A DNA stretch of 64,000 nt from NCBI GenBank assembly GCA_963540815.1, contig CAUTQY010000008.1, positions 1 through 64,000 on the forward strand, in the 5' to 3' direction. Below are positions 51,325-59,138 of the stretch, in pieces. The notes under the pieces are model-generated. The model was given only the letters and a program-made list of their open reading frames with translations. It had not been told where the DNA came from and made no database searches. Positions within the stretch are counted from its first letter, which is position 1, and each line of letters starts with the position of its first letter. The stretch comes from Scybalousia_A sp963540815 (GTDB lineage: Bacteria > Bacteroidota > Bacteroidia > Bacteroidales > P3). Made by a program: the position numbers and the translations under genes.

Positions 51325-53916
51325 ATGAATAAAATTGATTTCAAAAAAATTATACCTCACCTTGTAGCAGTGCTTGTTTTTATCATAGCATCTTTCGTTT
51401 ATTTTTCTCCGGTGCTAAACAACAAACAACTTGCGCAAAGTGATATGGGGCAGTTTGACGGTATGAGCAAATCTCTCATAGACTACCACAAATCAACGGG
51501 AGATTATTCGGAATGGACAAACTCCATGTTTTCGGGCATGCCTGCCTATCAATTGGTTAACGGACACAACTATAACATATTAGAATACATAGCCAAACCT
51601 CCTACCTTAGGAAAATACAACTTGTCGGCAGGAGTTTTCTTTTTATTGGCTTTGGGCTTTTACATATTTATGGTAAGTCTAAGGGTTAATCCTTGGATGT
51701 CCATCTTTGCCGGACTTATTTACGCTTTGGGTTCCTACAATATAATAATAATAGGTGTAGGACACATTACCAAGGCTTGGGCAATGTCTATGATGGCGCC
51801 GGTATTTGCAGGAATGATACTTGTTTTTGAAAAAAAATATATCAAGGGGCTTGTTTTATTCTGCTTGGCTCTCGGCTTGCAAATAAGTTTCAATCACATA
51901 CAAATAACCTACTATACTCTTATAGTAGCAATAATTTTGGGTATTTCTTATTTTGTGTTTGCATTAAAGAAAAAAGAAATAAAAGATTTTGCCAAAAGTT
52001 TGGCTTTTTTGCTAATTGGTGCAATAATAGCCCTTATGCCTTCTACGGGGCATATTTTGGTAAATCAAGAATATGTAAAGCATACAATGCGAGGAGGTAG
52101 CGAATTGACAATTCACCACGGCAACGCTCAAAAAAATAACGTTAACGACAAAGGTTTGGATATTAATTATGCTTACTCTTGGTCCTACGGCAAGGCAGAG
52201 ACAATGACACTACTAATTCCCGACTACAAAGGAGGAGGCTCGTCAGACTTCAGACGTATGGAATACGACTCTCCTCAGATGCTCAATCGCTCCAAACTTC
52301 TTGCCGGCAGATTTGCTCCTGAGGTTTGCCAACAGGTAGGAGTTGCAACCTCTTATTTCGGAACACAACCCTTTACGGCAGGTCCGGTTTATTTTGGTGC
52401 AATAGTTATTTTTCTTTCTCTTTTGGGTTTCATTATCATAGAAAACAAATATCGTTGGTGGCTTTTGGTTGCTACCATTGTAAGTGTTTTGCTTTCTTGG
52501 GGTAACAACTTTATGATACTCAACGAGTGGTTGTTTTATCATCTTCCTTTGTATAACAAGTTTAGAACTCCGTCCATGGCTCTTGTTATAGCAAACGTAA
52601 CCTTATGTATTGTGGCATTTTTGGGGTTGAAGGCTTTCTTTGAAGAAAAAGATAATAAAAAACGCAAACTTTCTTTATATATTGGCGGAGGAATAACATT
52701 GTTTATTACTTTACTTTGTGCGGTAGTACCGGACTTGTTTACGGATTTTCACAACGTAAAAGATGCTAGCCTTGCCAATCAAATAGGCTTGCAAGAAAAC
52801 TTGATTTCCGCAATAGAAGCAGATAGACGATATATGTTTGTATCGGATTCGTGGAGAAGTTTTATTTTTATAGCCCTTGCCTTTCTTACTTTGTTATTTT
52901 TCGTTAGAGCAAGAATAAAAAAACAAAACATAGTTTTTTGTATCATAGGTATTTTTGCCGTTATAGACCTTTGGGTTGTAGACAAGCGGTACGTAAATAA
53001 TGAAACCAATTATCAAAGCAAATATGAGGCTTTGCCAACGCCAAGCAAAGCCGAGTCCGATATTTTGGATGTATTGTCAAAAGAAAAACCTTCTCATTAT
53101 AGGGTTTATAATATGGCTGTCAATACCTTTAATGATGCCTCAACTTCTTACTTTTTCCCTTCCGTAGGCGGTTATTCTGCAGCCAAATTGCAAAGGTATC
53201 AGGATGTTATAGACTTTTATTTTACAAATACTACCTACAAACAAAAAGATTTGAATGACACCGCTCTTTTGTATAAAAATCCGTTAAGACAAGTTCTTTC
53301 TTCCGCCCGTAACATGCAAGGTTTTTCTATGCCTAATTTAGGAGTTTTGAATATGTTAGATACTCGTTTTGTTATTGTCAATCAAAACGCCTTTGTAGAA
53401 AATACCGAACGATGCGGAGCGGCGTGGTTTGCAAATAATATTAAATGGGTAAACAATCCTAATGAAGAAATATTAGCCTTAGACAATTTTGATGCCAAAC
53501 AAACAGCGGTAGTAAGCAGAGAGTTTGCCCCACAAATAAAAGATATACAACAAGATAGTACGGCTAAAATCACCTTTGAAGCAGAGCGGAACGACAACCC
53601 TACTCGCAGAGTATATCATACAAATTCAAAAACGGGCCAACTTGCCGTATTTTCCGAAATCTATTATAAGGACTCTTGGAAAGCGTATATTGACGGCAAA
53701 GAAGTACCTTATTTGCGTGCAAATTATGTGCTTAGAGCCTTGTATGTGCCACAAGGAGTACACAAAATAGAATTTGTTTGCAAATCCGACATACTTACTA
53801 AGGCAAAAATCATCAACTTTATAGGCTCTGCGTTGCTTGTATTGTTGATATGCTTTGCAATTTTTCAACCCTATGTTAAAAAAAGGTTTAACAAAAAATC
53901 AAACAAAGAAAACTAA
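51325..53916 (+). CDS. YfhO family membrane protein
   Basis: An 863-aa integral membrane protein of the YfhO family. A first span near residues 10-30 and a conserved outer loop, QLAQSDMGQFDGMSKSLIDYHKSTG then EWTNSMFSGMPAYQ, are followed by about ten more spans. A periplasmic domain (about 600-820) precedes a last span and a basic tail. YfhO proteins are GT-C fold relatives implicated in glycosylating teichoic acids or other surface polymers. In Bacteroidota they commonly sit with polysaccharide genes, as here. It starts a run with an epimerase, a glycosyltransferase and a flippase. The substrate is unknown. Confidence 0.88.
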   Translation: MNKIDFKKIIPHLVAVLVFIIASFVYFSPVLNNKQLAQSDMGQFDGMSKSLIDYHKSTGDYSEWTNSMFSGMPAYQLVNGHNYNILEYIAKPPTLGKYNLSAGVFFLLALGFYIFMVSLRVNPWMSIFAGLIYALGSYNIIIIGVGHITKAWAMSMMAPVFAGMILVFEKKYIKGLVLFCLALGLQISFNHIQITYYTLIVAIILGISYFVFALKKKEIKDFAKSLAFLLIGAIIALMPSTGHILVNQEYVKHTMRGGSELTIHHGNAQKNNVNDKGLDINYAYSWSYGKAETMTLLIPDYKGGGSSDFRRMEYDSPQMLNRSKLLAGRFAPEVCQQVGVATSYFGTQPFTAGPVYFGAIVIFLSLLGFIIIENKYRWWLLVATIVSVLLSWGNNFMILNEWLFYHLPLYNKFRTPSMALVIANVTLCIVAFLGLKAFFEEKDNKKRKLSLYIGGGITLFITLLCAVVPDLFTDFHNVKDASLANQIGLQENLISAIEADRRYMFVSDSWRSFIFIALAFLTLLFFVRARIKKQNIVFCIIGIFAVIDLWVVDKRYVNNETNYQSKYEALPTPSKAESDILDVLSKEKPSHYRVYNMAVNTFNDASTSYFFPSVGGYSAAKLQRYQDVIDFYFTNTTYKQKDLNDTALLYKNPLRQVLSSARNMQGFSMPNLGVLNMLDTRFVIVNQNAFVENTERCGAAWFANNIKWVNNPNEEILALDNFDAKQTAVVSREFAPQIKDIQQDSTAKITFEAERNDNPTRRVYHTNSKTGQLAVFSEIYYKDSWKAYIDGKEVPYLRANYVLRALYVPQGVHKIEFVCKSDILTKAKIINFIGSALLVLLICFAIFQPYVKKRFNKKSNKEN

Positions 53917-53925
53917 ATAAAGAGT

Positions 53926-54906
53926 ATGAAAAAAGTTTTGGTTACAGGAGCCTCCGGTTTTATAGGTAGCACTCTCTGCGATATGCTCTTGGGAAAAGAA
54001 GGTCCTGAGGTTTGGGCAGGGGTAAGGAAAACTTCCGATAGAAGATATTTGCAAAGTCCGAAATTACATTTCATTGATTTGCAATATAGTAATCCGGAGA
54101 TGCTTAAACAGCAAATGGAAAAAGAAAAATTTGATACCGTTTTTCACCTTGCCGGGCTTACCAAAGCCAAAACTCAAGAGGAGTTTGACAGGGTAAATTT
54201 TCTTTTTACGAAAAATCTTGTGGAAGCCCTAAACGAACAAGAGTGCAAATTGATACATATGTCTTCTTTTGCCGCACATGGTCCGGCAAGACAAAATTCT
54301 ATTGCCAAAGCGGAGGACGAAAACGAACCCAATACAATGTATGGCATTAGCAAACTGAGAGCGGAGGAGTATATAAACAAGAATTGTAAAAACAAATATG
54401 TAATTCTCCGTCCGACAGGTGTGTACGGAGAAAGAGAAAAGGATTATTTCGTATATTTCAAAACAATAAAATCTCACATAGACGCAACTCTCGGCAAACC
54501 GAAACAAAGACTTACTTTTATTTATTCCAAGGACCTTTGCAAGGTTTGTATTCTTGCTGCAGAAAATAATGATGTTTACAACAAAACTTATTTTGTATCC
54601 GATGGCAATGTGTATCTTGACAGTGAGTTTTCCGAAATAACAAAACAAGTATTCAACACATGGACAATATCAATACGCTTTCCTCTTTGGATAGTTAAAT
54701 TTACTTCCTCCTTCTTGGATAATTTTGGCAAATTGGTAGGCAAACAATTTACGCTAAACAAAGACAAATATAATCTTTTGGCTGCAAGGAATTGGGAATG
54801 CGATGTGGAGAATCTTAAAAAAGATTTGGGCTTTGTACCCGACTATGATTTGAAAAGAGGAGTAGCGGAGGCTATTGCTTGGTACAAAAAAGAAAGATGG
54901 CTCTAA
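53926..54906 (+). CDS. NAD-dependent epimerase/dehydratase
   Basis: A 326-aa extended short-chain dehydrogenase. The NAD site is VTGASGFIGSTLCD, with DTVFHLAGLTKAKTQEEF and LIHMSSFAAHGPA after it. The catalytic pair is in MYGISKLRAEEY (YxxxK), with LRPTGVYGEREKDYF following. It likely interconverts or reduces a nucleotide sugar or lipid-linked sugar for the surface polysaccharide made by this run. A hydrophobic stretch in the last third (WTISIRFPLWIVKFTSSFL) suggests membrane contact. It lies nine bases after the YfhO gene and four before the glycosyltransferase. Confidence 0.92.
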   Translation: MKKVLVTGASGFIGSTLCDMLLGKEGPEVWAGVRKTSDRRYLQSPKLHFIDLQYSNPEMLKQQMEKEKFDTVFHLAGLTKAKTQEEFDRVNFLFTKNLVEALNEQECKLIHMSSFAAHGPARQNSIAKAEDENEPNTMYGISKLRAEEYINKNCKNKYVILRPTGVYGEREKDYFVYFKTIKSHIDATLGKPKQRLTFIYSKDLCKVCILAAENNDVYNKTYFVSDGNVYLDSEFSEITKQVFNTWTISIRFPLWIVKFTSSFLDNFGKLVGKQFTLNKDKYNLLAARNWECDVENLKKDLGFVPDYDLKRGVAEAIAWYKKERWL

Positions 54907-54910
54907 GAAA

Positions 54911-55831
54911 ATGGAAAAAGTCCCTGTATTGTTTATAATTTTTAATAATTCGGATTTTGTTGCAAAATGTTTTGAACCCATAAGGCAATACAAACCCAAA
55001 CAACTTTTTATTGCTCAAGACGGAGCAAGAGCTTTTATTAAAGACGAAAAAGAAAAAATACTACAAGTAAGGGAATGGATATTAAATAATATAGACTGGG
55101 ATTGTGAGATTAAAACAATGTTTCTCTCAGAAAATCTTGGTCCCGCTCGTGCCGTATCCTCTTTTCTCAAATGGTATTTTTCGCAAGTGGAATACGGAAT
55201 AGTTTTGGAACACGATTGTTTGGCAAACAAGGATTTTTTTGATTTTTGTGCCGAATTGCTTGTAAAATATAAGGACAACGAAAATATTTGTACCATTTCC
55301 GGTTTTAACGTATTGGGCAAAAGCGAGCAGAGTACGGATTCTTATTTTTTTACTCATACTCAACAACTTTGGGGTTGGGCATCTTGGCAAAGGACTTTCA
55401 AAGATTATGATATATATTTAAGAGATTATACGCTAAAAGAGTTTAAGGCAAATATTAAGGATACTCTTATTTTCAAACACGAAAAACGTGCCTCTATTGA
55501 AAAATTCCTTGCAATGAAAAAACAGGCTTATAACACTTGGGACCATCAACTGTTTTACTATTGTTTGAGACACAAGGCAATAAATATAGAACCGAAATAT
55601 AATTTGGTATCAAATATAGGTTTTTCTTCTCAGGCTATTCATTGCAAGAACGAAAATTCTTTTCTTGCAAACAACCCTACATACAATATACTACCTCTTA
55701 AACATCCAACTCTGATTAAGGTAAATGACGCTGAGGAAGAAAAAATCTATAAAAAATTTTGGTACAAATCCGCCTTACAACTTTTGGTAAGATTTTTGGA
55801 TAGAGTCTTGTTTATGAAAAAACAGTTCTAA
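54911..55831 (+). CDS. glycosyltransferase (nucleotide-diphospho-sugar transferase fold)
   Basis: A 306-aa GT-A type protein. It starts VPVLFIIFNNSDFVAKCFEPIRQYKPKQLFIAQDG, has EYGIVLEHDCLANKDFF where the metal-binding acidic motif is expected, and HTQQLWGWASWQRTFKDYD later, which is typical of the HlpA-like group of Bacteroidota sugar transferases. I use the ATG at 54911, four bases after the epimerase stop, rather than one at 54875 inside that gene. It probably adds one sugar to a lipid-linked repeat unit. Donor and acceptor are unknown. Confidence 0.86.
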   Translation: MEKVPVLFIIFNNSDFVAKCFEPIRQYKPKQLFIAQDGARAFIKDEKEKILQVREWILNNIDWDCEIKTMFLSENLGPARAVSSFLKWYFSQVEYGIVLEHDCLANKDFFDFCAELLVKYKDNENICTISGFNVLGKSEQSTDSYFFTHTQQLWGWASWQRTFKDYDIYLRDYTLKEFKANIKDTLIFKHEKRASIEKFLAMKKQAYNTWDHQLFYYCLRHKAINIEPKYNLVSNIGFSSQAIHCKNENSFLANNPTYNILPLKHPTLIKVNDAEEEKIYKKFWYKSALQLLVRFLDRVLFMKKQF

Positions 55832-55836
55832 CAACA

Positions 55837-57288
55837 ATGGCTCAAAGTGTAAAAACTAACTATATCTTTAATCTCATCAATACTTTAACACAGGTATTGC
55901 TTCCATTGGTTACGTTTCCGTACGCCTCCCGTGTCCTTCTGCCCGAAGGCATAGGACATGTAAATTCCTTTATGAGTATTATTAATGTTATAATTCTTTG
56001 CACTTCTTTGGGCATACCTCTTTATGCAATAAAAGAAATTGCTCGTATAAGAGACAATGACGCACAAAGAAACTCCACAACAATAGAAATACTTCTTTTG
56101 CATGTTTTTCTAACCCTATTCGGTTATGTTGTCGTATTTTTTTTGGGTATTTTCGTAAAACAAATCAATCATGACCTACCCCTCTTTCTTCTCCTGTCCT
56201 TGAGTATGTTATTCACAACCATAGGTTGCGAATGGTATTATCAGGCTATGGAAGATTTTAAATATATAACCCTTAGGGCAATAGTCATAAGACTGCTGAG
56301 TATAGCTTATTTGTTTCTATTCGTAAAAACAAAATCGGATATTATTCCATACGCTTTTTTTAGTGTTTTCGGAGTTTTGGGTAGTAATATTTTTAACTTC
56401 GTAAGATTGTTTAGACTCTTGGATACAAAGTATTTACACATAAATGCTTTGCATCCGTTCAGACATTTCAAAGGAGTTAGTAAAATTTTTGTATTCAATA
56501 TTGTAACAAGTATTTACGCACAACTCAATACCGTTTTTCTCGGTTTTTATCATTCCGATAATGCCGCCGGTTACTACACGGCAGCCATGAAATTAAACCT
56601 TACCGCCCTAACACTTACCTATGCTTTGGCAAATGTTATGTTACCTCGTCTTAGCAATTTAATATCTACGGGTAGTAAGGAAAAATTCACGGAAATGGCT
56701 CAAAAATCATATGATTTTTCTTTTGCTCTTTGCTTACCTATGGCAGTAGGACTTATTTTTGTCAGTCCGTACGCCATGATTCTGCTTTCGGGTATAAACT
56801 TTGAGCCTTCAGTGTCGGTAAGTCAGATTATTTCTTTTACAATATTATTTATCGCTCTTTCAAATGTGATGGGCATACAAATGCTTTTTCCTTTGGGATA
56901 TATGAATAAGGTTATCAAATGTGTTACACTAGGTTGTTTTGTAGATATTTTTGCTTGTATAATTTTTGTACCCAAACTAAGCCAAAACGGAGCGGCCTTG
57001 GCATATTTGCTTGCGGAGTTTGCGGTAACCTTTTCCATGTTTTTTATAGGCAAAAAACAGTTGAATATAAAATATTTAAACTCTTCTCATATCATTTATG
57101 TTTTTGCTGCTGTGATAATGTCCGTAGTTTTGTGGTTTGAAAGTAAAATTTCTTTGGGTTTGGTTAGCAAACTAACTCTTATGATAATTTCCGGAGCAAC
57201 AATTTACATACTCACGTTATTTGTTTGCAAGGACAATATCAGTACCCGAATTATGGAAATACTTAAAACCAAAAAATTCTTTTTGTAG
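55837..57288 (+). CDS. Wzx-type oligosaccharide flippase
   Basis: A 483-aa membrane protein of the MOP/polysaccharide exporter superfamily with about 12-14 spans. It opens with YIFNLINTLTQVLLPLVTFPYASRVLLPEGIGHVNSF, the standard start of Wzx proteins, and has SLGIPLYAIKEIARIRD and CEWYYQAMEDFKYIT next. It would flip undecaprenyl-linked oligosaccharide to the outer face of the inner membrane for O-antigen or capsule assembly. It lies six bases after the glycosyltransferase and ends the run. No Wzy polymerase is visible in the window. Confidence 0.93.
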   Translation: MAQSVKTNYIFNLINTLTQVLLPLVTFPYASRVLLPEGIGHVNSFMSIINVIILCTSLGIPLYAIKEIARIRDNDAQRNSTTIEILLLHVFLTLFGYVVVFFLGIFVKQINHDLPLFLLLSLSMLFTTIGCEWYYQAMEDFKYITLRAIVIRLLSIAYLFLFVKTKSDIIPYAFFSVFGVLGSNIFNFVRLFRLLDTKYLHINALHPFRHFKGVSKIFVFNIVTSIYAQLNTVFLGFYHSDNAAGYYTAAMKLNLTALTLTYALANVMLPRLSNLISTGSKEKFTEMAQKSYDFSFALCLPMAVGLIFVSPYAMILLSGINFEPSVSVSQIISFTILFIALSNVMGIQMLFPLGYMNKVIKCVTLGCFVDIFACIIFVPKLSQNGAALAYLLAEFAVTFSMFFIGKKQLNIKYLNSSHIIYVFAAVIMSVVLWFESKISLGLVSKLTLMIISGATIYILTLFVCKDNISTRIMEILKTKKFFL

Positions 57289-57359
57289 CCACATTGGTTT
57301 GCATTGCCAAATCTTGTCAAAGAGGCAAAGACATTTTTTTCATTACCAAAAACGAAAAG

Positions 57360-57539
57360 GCAAGAGTATAAATCGGAATGTATTGCCACACTTTTCTCTC
57401 GCAATGACGGTTTGTAGCATATTTTTTCCGGTTTGCCACGACTTAAAGCGAAGTCTCGCAACGATGGACGCGGACAACATTTTTATCCTTTGATAGTTAA
57501 CTCTGCCGTCATTGCAAACGCAGTGAAGCAACCCGTTTC
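57360..57539. repeat. short interspersed repeats before MITE-like copy 3
   Basis: Copies and inverted copies of the TCATTGCGA...GCAATCC unit lie at about 57380-57412, 57432-57462 and 57507-57532. Several are degenerate. Confidence 0.78.
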
Positions 57540-57540
57540 C

Positions 57541-57730
57541 TATTATAATTCTGCCAAAGGGCTTTTGGTTTCTGCCAAAGGCCGTTTCAATAATGAAAAA
57601 ACATAGTTTTTCCGGCAAAAAAACATAGTTTTTTGAGTCAAAAAACTATGTTTTTTTGACAACGAATCGCCGTTTGGCAGAAATCAAACAAAGAAAGGCA
57701 AAATTTTTATACGATATGGCAATATATAAT
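57541..57730 (+). repeat. MITE-like palindromic element, copy 3
   Basis: About 190 bases, nearly the same as the copy at 39109 throughout, including the extra hairpin arm (CATAGTTTTTCCGGC) absent from copy 1. It differs by scattered substitutions. It is flanked by the same short repeats in inverted order and is non-coding. Confidence 0.85.
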
Positions 57731-57780
57731 ATGGATTGCCACGACTTAAAGCGAAGTCTCGCAATGACGAAAAGGGAAGG
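57731..57780. repeat. short interspersed repeat after MITE-like copy 3
   Basis: An inverted unit (ATGGATTGCCACGACTTAAA then GCGAAGTCTCGCAATGACG) closes the composite. Nothing more is seen from 57781 to 57934. Confidence 0.75.
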
Positions 57781-57934
57781 TTAGCAATGAAGTGTTGTTT
57801 GAGATGGTTACGACTTTTGGGAAAAGAACAACAAGAACAAATACCTATTCGTAAGTATAAAAAATGGAAAATGAGAACATAATAACGCCATAAAATACCA
57901 AAAACAGAGTATTGTCCGCCTCCGTGTTCACAAG

Positions 57935-57942
57935 TAACTTTG
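57935..57942 (+). promoter_or_regulatory. -7 element of the haem operon
   Basis: TAACTTTG, 29 bases before the ATG at 57972, with a weak TTG about 20 bases upstream. No recognisable Fur box was seen. Confidence 0.6.
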
Positions 57943-57971
57943 CATTCGTAAAATAATTAAAACAGATAAAT

Positions 57972-58457
57972 ATGAAACTTAGAACAATTTTAATGATGGC
58001 TATTTTGGCAGTTTGCTCGGTAGCCTGTGGTGATGATGACGAATCTACGCCGGTGGCGGATTTTGTGGTAGCAAAATACAATGGCGCCATTGAGATGACA
58101 GTTTCCGGTAACAGTCAAGGTTCTTCCGAATTTTACATTGAGATAACCAAGACCTCGGATGCGACTGTTTCTATGTCCATAGTTAATAAAGAAACAACAA
58201 ATCACGGTATGAGTGTAGGTCATATAGACATAGACGGAGTCACGGTAACGGACGCCGGTAATTCCACCTATAAACTTTCAAAATCAACTTCCAACGGAGG
58301 TTTTACCGCAACTGATGTGAATTCTGCAAGTAAGACGGTATGGACTTTCACAACCTTTGAAGGAACGGTAAGCAACGGTACTCTTAATTTGGATATGGTT
58401 GCCAAACCGGGGGCAATGCCTATGCCGGTTACTATGAAGTTTACGGGTTCAAAGTAA
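57972..58457 (+). CDS. calycin-like domain lipoprotein
   Basis: A 161-aa lipoprotein: signal peptide with lipobox LAVCSVACGDDDE (Cys near residue 19), then a beta-barrel-like domain of about 130 residues ending VTMKFTGSK. The pattern of alternating strands (GAIEMTVSGNSQGSSEFYIEI, TVWTFTTFEGTVSNGTLNLDM) fits the calycin-like family of small Bacteroidales lipoproteins. It lies first in the haem operon, 24 bases before hmuY, so an accessory haem-binding or surface role is plausible but not shown. Confidence 0.82.
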   Translation: MKLRTILMMAILAVCSVACGDDDESTPVADFVVAKYNGAIEMTVSGNSQGSSEFYIEITKTSDATVSMSIVNKETTNHGMSVGHIDIDGVTVTDAGNSTYKLSKSTSNGGFTATDVNSASKTVWTFTTFEGTVSNGTLNLDMVAKPGAMPMPVTMKFTGSK

Positions 58458-58481
58458 GGTTTTGAATAAATATGAAATAAT

Positions 58482-59138
58482 ATGTTTGCAGATAGAAGAA
58501 CAATATTGTTTCTGTCGGGAGTGATAGCAATACTATCACTCTCGGCTTGTAATGGAATATTTGAGGATATTTATGACGAACCCGTTAAGGAGAAAAACGA
58601 ATACGGATTTGTCGTTATTGACGATAAGACGAATATGGGACGAATCTATATAGATGCAACAAAATATACCGAATGGCATTATATAGACCTGCACAACAAA
58701 AGGGTTGTAACTAAAACGGTGGATGAACTTGCCCCAAAGGATTGGGATTTTGCCGTACATCGTTATGATACAAAAACCAACCAAGGTGCAGTCGCAGAAA
58801 GCGAGGCAACGGATTTTAATTCTATTGCGAACATTAACAACATTTCTGCCGAGTCTTTTGTATCGGACGAATGGACAACCGACAGGATTACCGTTGATAT
58901 GTCGCAAATGATGCAGGGTATAATCATATATGCGGAGGACTACTACAATCCTTGTTTGTCAAAATGGTTGGATGTTAATACTTCAACAATGCCTCCCATC
59001 TATACTCTTTCCGGTAAAATATACATACTAAAACTCTCCGACAGCTCTTATGCCGCTATTCGTCTTACCAACTTTATGAATGATGCCGCAACAAAAGGTT
59101 TTATGACCATAGACTATTTATACCCTATAAAGTTATGA
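58482..59138 (+). CDS. hmuY: HmuY family haem-binding lipoprotein
   Basis: A 218-aa lipoprotein with lipobox LSLSAC (Cys23). Family marks are YTEWHYIDLHNKRVVTKTV, PKDWDFAVHRYDTKTNQGAV, the WTTDRITVDMSQMMQG segment, YYNPCLSKWLDVNTSTMPP and the ending AATKGFMTIDYLYPI. HmuY captures haem from host proteins at the surface and passes it to the TonB receptor HmuR. Met143 or Met144 and Met170 are spaced like the paired Met ligands of some HmuY homologues, rather than the two His ligands of Porphyromonas HmuY. Its stop overlaps the hmuR ATG. Confidence 0.93.
   Translation: MFADRRTILFLSGVIAILSLSACNGIFEDIYDEPVKEKNEYGFVVIDDKTNMGRIYIDATKYTEWHYIDLHNKRVVTKTVDELAPKDWDFAVHRYDTKTNQGAVAESEATDFNSIANINNISAESFVSDEWTTDRITVDMSQMMQGIIIYAEDYYNPCLSKWLDVNTSTMPPIYTLSGKIYILKLSDSSYAAIRLTNFMNDAATKGFMTIDYLYPIKL

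Noticed and set aside
57204..57618. Open frames of 85-91 codons around the third repeat island
   Set aside because: They run out of the flippase gene into repeats and have no coding character.
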